Assembly: GCA_903893445.1 (NCBI GenBank)
Contig: CAITMG010000010.1
Span: 1-38,758, forward strand
Reading direction: 5' to 3'
DNA: 38,758 nt
Source of the DNA: Candidatus Uhrbacteria bacterium
Lineage (GTDB): Bacteria; Patescibacteriota; Patescibacteriia; 2-12-FULL-60-25
Shown in pieces: positions 35,822-38,758 of this stretch. Below the pieces are notes generated by a model. That model worked only from the letters and a program-made list of their open reading frames with translations. It was not told the DNA's origin and searched no databases. Made by a program: the position numbers and the translations under genes. The number at the start of each line of letters is the position of its first letter. Position 1 is the first letter of the stretch.

Positions 35822-35915
35822 CACCTCCCCCTGCCCCCTCCTGTTTCAACGGCAGGAGGGGGTGCTTAAACCAAAACCCCTCTTTTAGCGAAGGAGAGGG
35901 GGTTGGGGTGAGGTG
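35822..35915. repeat. Composite G/C-asymmetric palindromic repeat (MITE/REP-like)
   Basis: CACCTCCCCCTGCCCCCTCCTGtttcaacggCAGGAGGGGG...AACCCCTCttttagcgaaggaGAGGGGGTTGGGGTGAGGTGGG. Confidence 0.7.
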
Positions 35916-35922
35916 GGTCGAA

Positions 35923-37716
35923 TTATCCGTTGCGCTTGCGCTCGAAATCTTTCAAGTACATTTTGCGAACGCGGATGGATTTTGGGGTGATTTCCACGAG
36001 TTCATCGTCGCCGATGTATTCGATGGCTTCTTCGAGAAGCATACTGCGTGGGGTGCTGAGGCCGTCCGAGACGCCGTCGCCCTTGGAGCGCATGTTGCTC
36101 AAGCGTTTTTCCTTACAGACGTTGACCACGAGGTCATCTGGTTTGGCATTTTGACCAACCACCATGCCTTCATAGACCTGGACGCCAGCGCCGATAAAGA
36201 GCTGTCCGCGTTCCTGAGCGGCGATGAGGCCGTAGGAGTTGGATTCGCCGGTTTCGTGGGCTACGAGTGAACCGTGTGGCGTTGTGGCAAAGTCGCCAGC
36301 AAATGGGCGGTAGCCGAGCAAAAGCGTGTTCAAGATCCCCTGACCGCGCGTGTCCATCATGAATTCGTTACGGAAACCGATGAGACCACGTGTTGGAATG
36401 ACGAATTCGAGGTACGCCATGCCATTTTCGACGCGCATATCTTTCATTTCGCCTTTGCGCTTGCCGAGTTTTTCGATAACCGTACCGCTGTTGCCTTCTG
36501 GGACTTCGATGGAAACTTCTTCAAACGGTTCCTGCTTTTGTCCGTCGACTTCCTTGAAAATGACTTGTGGGCGCGAGACCTGGAGTTCAAATCCTTCGCG
36601 GCGCATGTTTTCGATCAAGATCGCAAGATGCAATTCGCCGCGACCAGAGACGATGAACTGTTCCGCAGATGTGCCTGGTTCAACGCGCAAGGCGACGTCG
36701 TTTTGCAATTCGCGTTCAAGACGTTCCTTGATGTTGCGTGTTGTCGTGTATTGACCTTCTTTGCCGGAAAACGGTGATGTGTTGACGCCAAACGTCATTT
36801 TCACGGTTGGTTCTTCGATCTTGATGACCGGGAGAGCTTCCGGGTTGGCTGGATCGGCAATGGTTTCACCAATGTTGATGTTTTCGATCCCCGCAAAGGA
36901 AACGATTTCACCGGCAAGAGCTTGTTCCGCATCAACCTTCTTGAATCCGTCGAACAGCATCAAACTGGTGACTTTTGCGGCCGCAACTTTGCCATCGCGG
37001 TTAATCCACGCCACGTTGCCTGGTTTAAAGATGCCGCGCACAACGCGACCAAGAGCCGTCTTGCCCTTAAATTGATCGTAGCCGACGTTGGCAACGGAAA
37101 CCTGGAGTGTGCCTGTGACGTCTGCTTTTGGTTCTGGAATTTCTTTGATGATCGTGTCGAACAACGGTTTGACGTCCGTCATTTTGGCGAGGTCTGGCTC
37201 AAAACCAGCTTTCCCCTGTTTTGCGGATGCGAAAATGACTGGGAAGTCTTGCTGGCGATCTGATGCGCCAAGTGTGGCGAAGAGATCGAACGTCTGATCA
37301 ACGACCCAATCCGGACGAGCGTCTGGTTTGTCGATCTTATTCACGACGACGATGATGCGATGACCAGCTTCAATCGCCTTTTTCAAGACGAAGCGTGTCT
37401 GTGGCATCGGACCTTCCTTGGCATCAACGAGCAACAACGCGCCATCAACGAGGTTCATGATGCGCTCCACTTCCCCGCCAAAGTCGGCGTGGCCCGGGGT
37501 ATCAACAATGTTGATTTTGGTGCCGTTGTACGAAACCGCGATGTTTTTCGCGAGAATCGTAATACCGCGTTCGCGTTCCAATGGGTTGGAATCCAAGATC
37601 GCATCGCCTTCAAGCGTCTTTTCCTTAAACGTGTCTGATTGGCGTAACAAAGAATCGACAAGGGTCGTCTTGCCGTGGTCAACGTGGGCGATAATCGCGA
37701 TATTGCGGAGGTCCAT
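35923..37716 (-). CDS. typA: Ribosome-associated GTPase TypA/BipA
   Basis: NIAIIAHVDHGKTTLVDSLLRQSDTF...ERERGITILAKN...NIVDTPGHADFGGEVERI...VVNKIDKPDARP; C-terminal TPRSMLLEEAIEYIGDDELVEITPKSIRVRK. Confidence 0.97.
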   Translation of the reverse strand: MDLRNIAIIAHVDHGKTTLVDSLLRQSDTFKEKTLEGDAILDSNPLERERGITILAKNIAVSYNGTKINIVDTPGHADFGGEVERIMNLVDGALLLVDAKEGPMPQTRFVLKKAIEAGHRIIVVVNKIDKPDARPDWVVDQTFDLFATLGASDRQQDFPVIFASAKQGKAGFEPDLAKMTDVKPLFDTIIKEIPEPKADVTGTLQVSVANVGYDQFKGKTALGRVVRGIFKPGNVAWINRDGKVAAAKVTSLMLFDGFKKVDAEQALAGEIVSFAGIENINIGETIADPANPEALPVIKIEEPTVKMTFGVNTSPFSGKEGQYTTTRNIKERLERELQNDVALRVEPGTSAEQFIVSGRGELHLAILIENMRREGFELQVSRPQVIFKEVDGQKQEPFEEVSIEVPEGNSGTVIEKLGKRKGEMKDMRVENGMAYLEFVIPTRGLIGFRNEFMMDTRGQGILNTLLLGYRPFAGDFATTPHGSLVAHETGESNSYGLIAAQERGQLFIGAGVQVYEGMVVGQNAKPDDLVVNVCKEKRLSNMRSKGDGVSDGLSTPRSMLLEEAIEYIGDDELVEITPKSIRVRKMYLKDFERKRNG

Positions 37717-37727
37717 AATGTTTGCGG

Positions 37728-37756
37728 AGGATAACCAAAAATTGGGATTTTGTCAA
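37728..37756 (-). promoter_or_regulatory. typA promoter
   Basis: Minus TTGACA (37751-37756), 17 bp, TATCCT (37728-37733). Confidence 0.8.
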
Positions 37757-37777
37757 AGAGGAACTCCCCTTTCGTAT

Positions 37778-37809
37778 AAAAAAACCCGTTGACCAGAGTG
37801 GTAACGGGT
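37778..37809 (-). terminator. Terminator
   Basis: ACCCGTT...AACGGGT stem with TTTTTTT on the minus strand. Confidence 0.8.
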
Positions 37810-37819
37810 AGCTGAGGTT

Positions 37820-38602
37820 TTATCCTTCGGGCTGAGAGATCTTCGCGAGCTGCTGTGCGGCAGCTTCGCGGACGTCCTTGTTGCCGTCTTGTTCGGAGAT
37901 TTTCTTGAGAACGCTCCGGTCACGAATTCGCTGAATAGCTCGTTCCTGCTGCATGAACAGGAAGGAATCCGCTTTGTCGAGTTTTCGTTGCGGAATCTGC
38001 TGGAGCAACGGGAGCATCGCGAGTTTGATGATGAATTCCTCGCTGGGATGGTTGTCGATGAACGTATCGATCTCATCATCAGTGTATTGCCACCACCAGG
38101 GCAACTCGTGGAGAAGAAGCCCCTCGTAGCCTGGCATCAACGGGACCTCTTCCGTCATTTCGTAGAGGTTCAGCGGAAACATCTGGAGTCTCGTCGTACC
38201 AAGCGGTTTGTCGTAGTAGATGCATCGGATAGAGACGGACGTCTCATTGATGTTCACGATCCATCCGACGGACAGACCGTTTACGCCCGGTTGGCCGTGC
38301 TTCGTGTCGCGGCTTTTGAGCGAAACGAGCATTCCCGGCTTGAATCCTTCCGAATCGGTTTCGACGCCGAGCGTCTTGAGGAATTCTTCCGACATCTCGC
38401 GGCCGACGCTCTGAGCGGCGTTGCGCTGCTCCGGTGTCATCTCCTCGAGCTTGCCGCGATCGACGCGGAGTTCGAGACCGAGGTCGCCGGAGCGGAGGTC
38501 GTCTCGCGAATAGTTCTTCGCGACGACGTGGCCGGAGCAGGACACGACGCACTTCAAGAGTGCGACATTCGCGCTGTTGCTGCTGTAGTGGGATTTACTC
38601 AC
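37820..38602 (-). CDS. Hypothetical protein with C-terminal HEAT-repeat-like segment
   Basis: GTG start at 38602 behind ACGAGGCATGTC; the listed start at 38740 would lie in the promoter. C-terminal IRDRSVLKKISEQDGNKDVREAAAQQLAKI is HEAT-like. Confidence 0.55.
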   Translation of the reverse strand: MSKSHYSSNSANVALLKCVVSCSGHVVAKNYSRDDLRSGDLGLELRVDRGKLEEMTPEQRNAAQSVGREMSEEFLKTLGVETDSEGFKPGMLVSLKSRDTKHGQPGVNGLSVGWIVNINETSVSIRCIYYDKPLGTTRLQMFPLNLYEMTEEVPLMPGYEGLLLHELPWWWQYTDDEIDTFIDNHPSEEFIIKLAMLPLLQQIPQRKLDKADSFLFMQQERAIQRIRDRSVLKKISEQDGNKDVREAAAQQLAKISQPEG

Positions 38603-38711
38603 GACATGCCTCGTTACGGTTTGTGTTGCGTCACGGTACCAATGCATTGGCGATGCATCAGCAGGTTTCGGTGCCTTTTGGGCAGGTGTTCTCTTGTCGA
38701 GGAACGCTTTG

Positions 38712-38740
38712 GAACTATCAAAAATTTGAATATTTGTCAA
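38712..38740 (-). promoter_or_regulatory. Sigma70-type promoter of the HEAT-like gene
   Basis: Minus TTGACA (38735-38740), 17 bp, TAGTTC (38712-38717). Confidence 0.7.
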
Positions 38741-38758
38741 CCACTCCCCTATAAAAAA

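Noticed and set aside
35522-35824. 100-aa minus ORF ending LDSRLRGNDNK
   Set aside because: Spurious translation of the dRS3-like repeat.
35643-38300. Shared 12-mer GTTTACGCCCGG at about 35649 and 38279
   Set aside because: One copy is inside a coding region; short match without flanking similarity.
1-38758. CRISPR array, tRNA, rRNA
   Set aside because: No regular direct-repeat/spacer array and no T-loop/acceptor pattern noticed by eye; a tRNAscan-SE/Infernal run would be decisive.

Overview
This 38.8 kb window looks like a fragment of a Candidate Phyla Radiation (Patescibacteria-like) chromosome, judged from gene content and compactness; the taxon was not confirmed. The core is recognisable housekeeping: VTT/DedA-like membrane protein, tgt, UvrD helicase-nuclease, DciA/DUF721, mreB-mreC-mreD-PBP2, greA, lysS, a cytidylyltransferase, serS, alr and FtsQ/POTRA on the + strand. 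On the - strand are a pilin-like adhesin, YvcK, a SanA/DUF218-polysaccharide deacetylase fusion, RmuC, nrdA, nrdB, a free-standing TSCPD protein, a PolB-like exonuclease and typA. Gene polarity flips from + to - across a ~0.5 kb non-coding gap near 22.3-22.8 kb that holds hairpins and a weak dif-like 28-mer. Accessory genes include a LuxI/FeeM-type N-acyltransferase next to a SAM methyltransferase and a 7TM sensor, and two tandem paralogues with a PD-(D/E)XK (D...QxK) signature. Structure beyond genes: (i) many core genes have a -10 box 6-10 nt upstream of the start codon (leaderless mRNAs), while several accessory genes have Shine-Dalgarno leaders; (ii) two hairpins built from 7-nt tandem units, one with a perfect 29-bp stem between nrdB and nrdA; (iii) a NrdR-box-like inverted pair upstream of the TSCPD/nrd cluster; (iv) dRS3-like and G/C-rich palindromic repeats near typA. 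No tRNA, rRNA or CRISPR array was seen.
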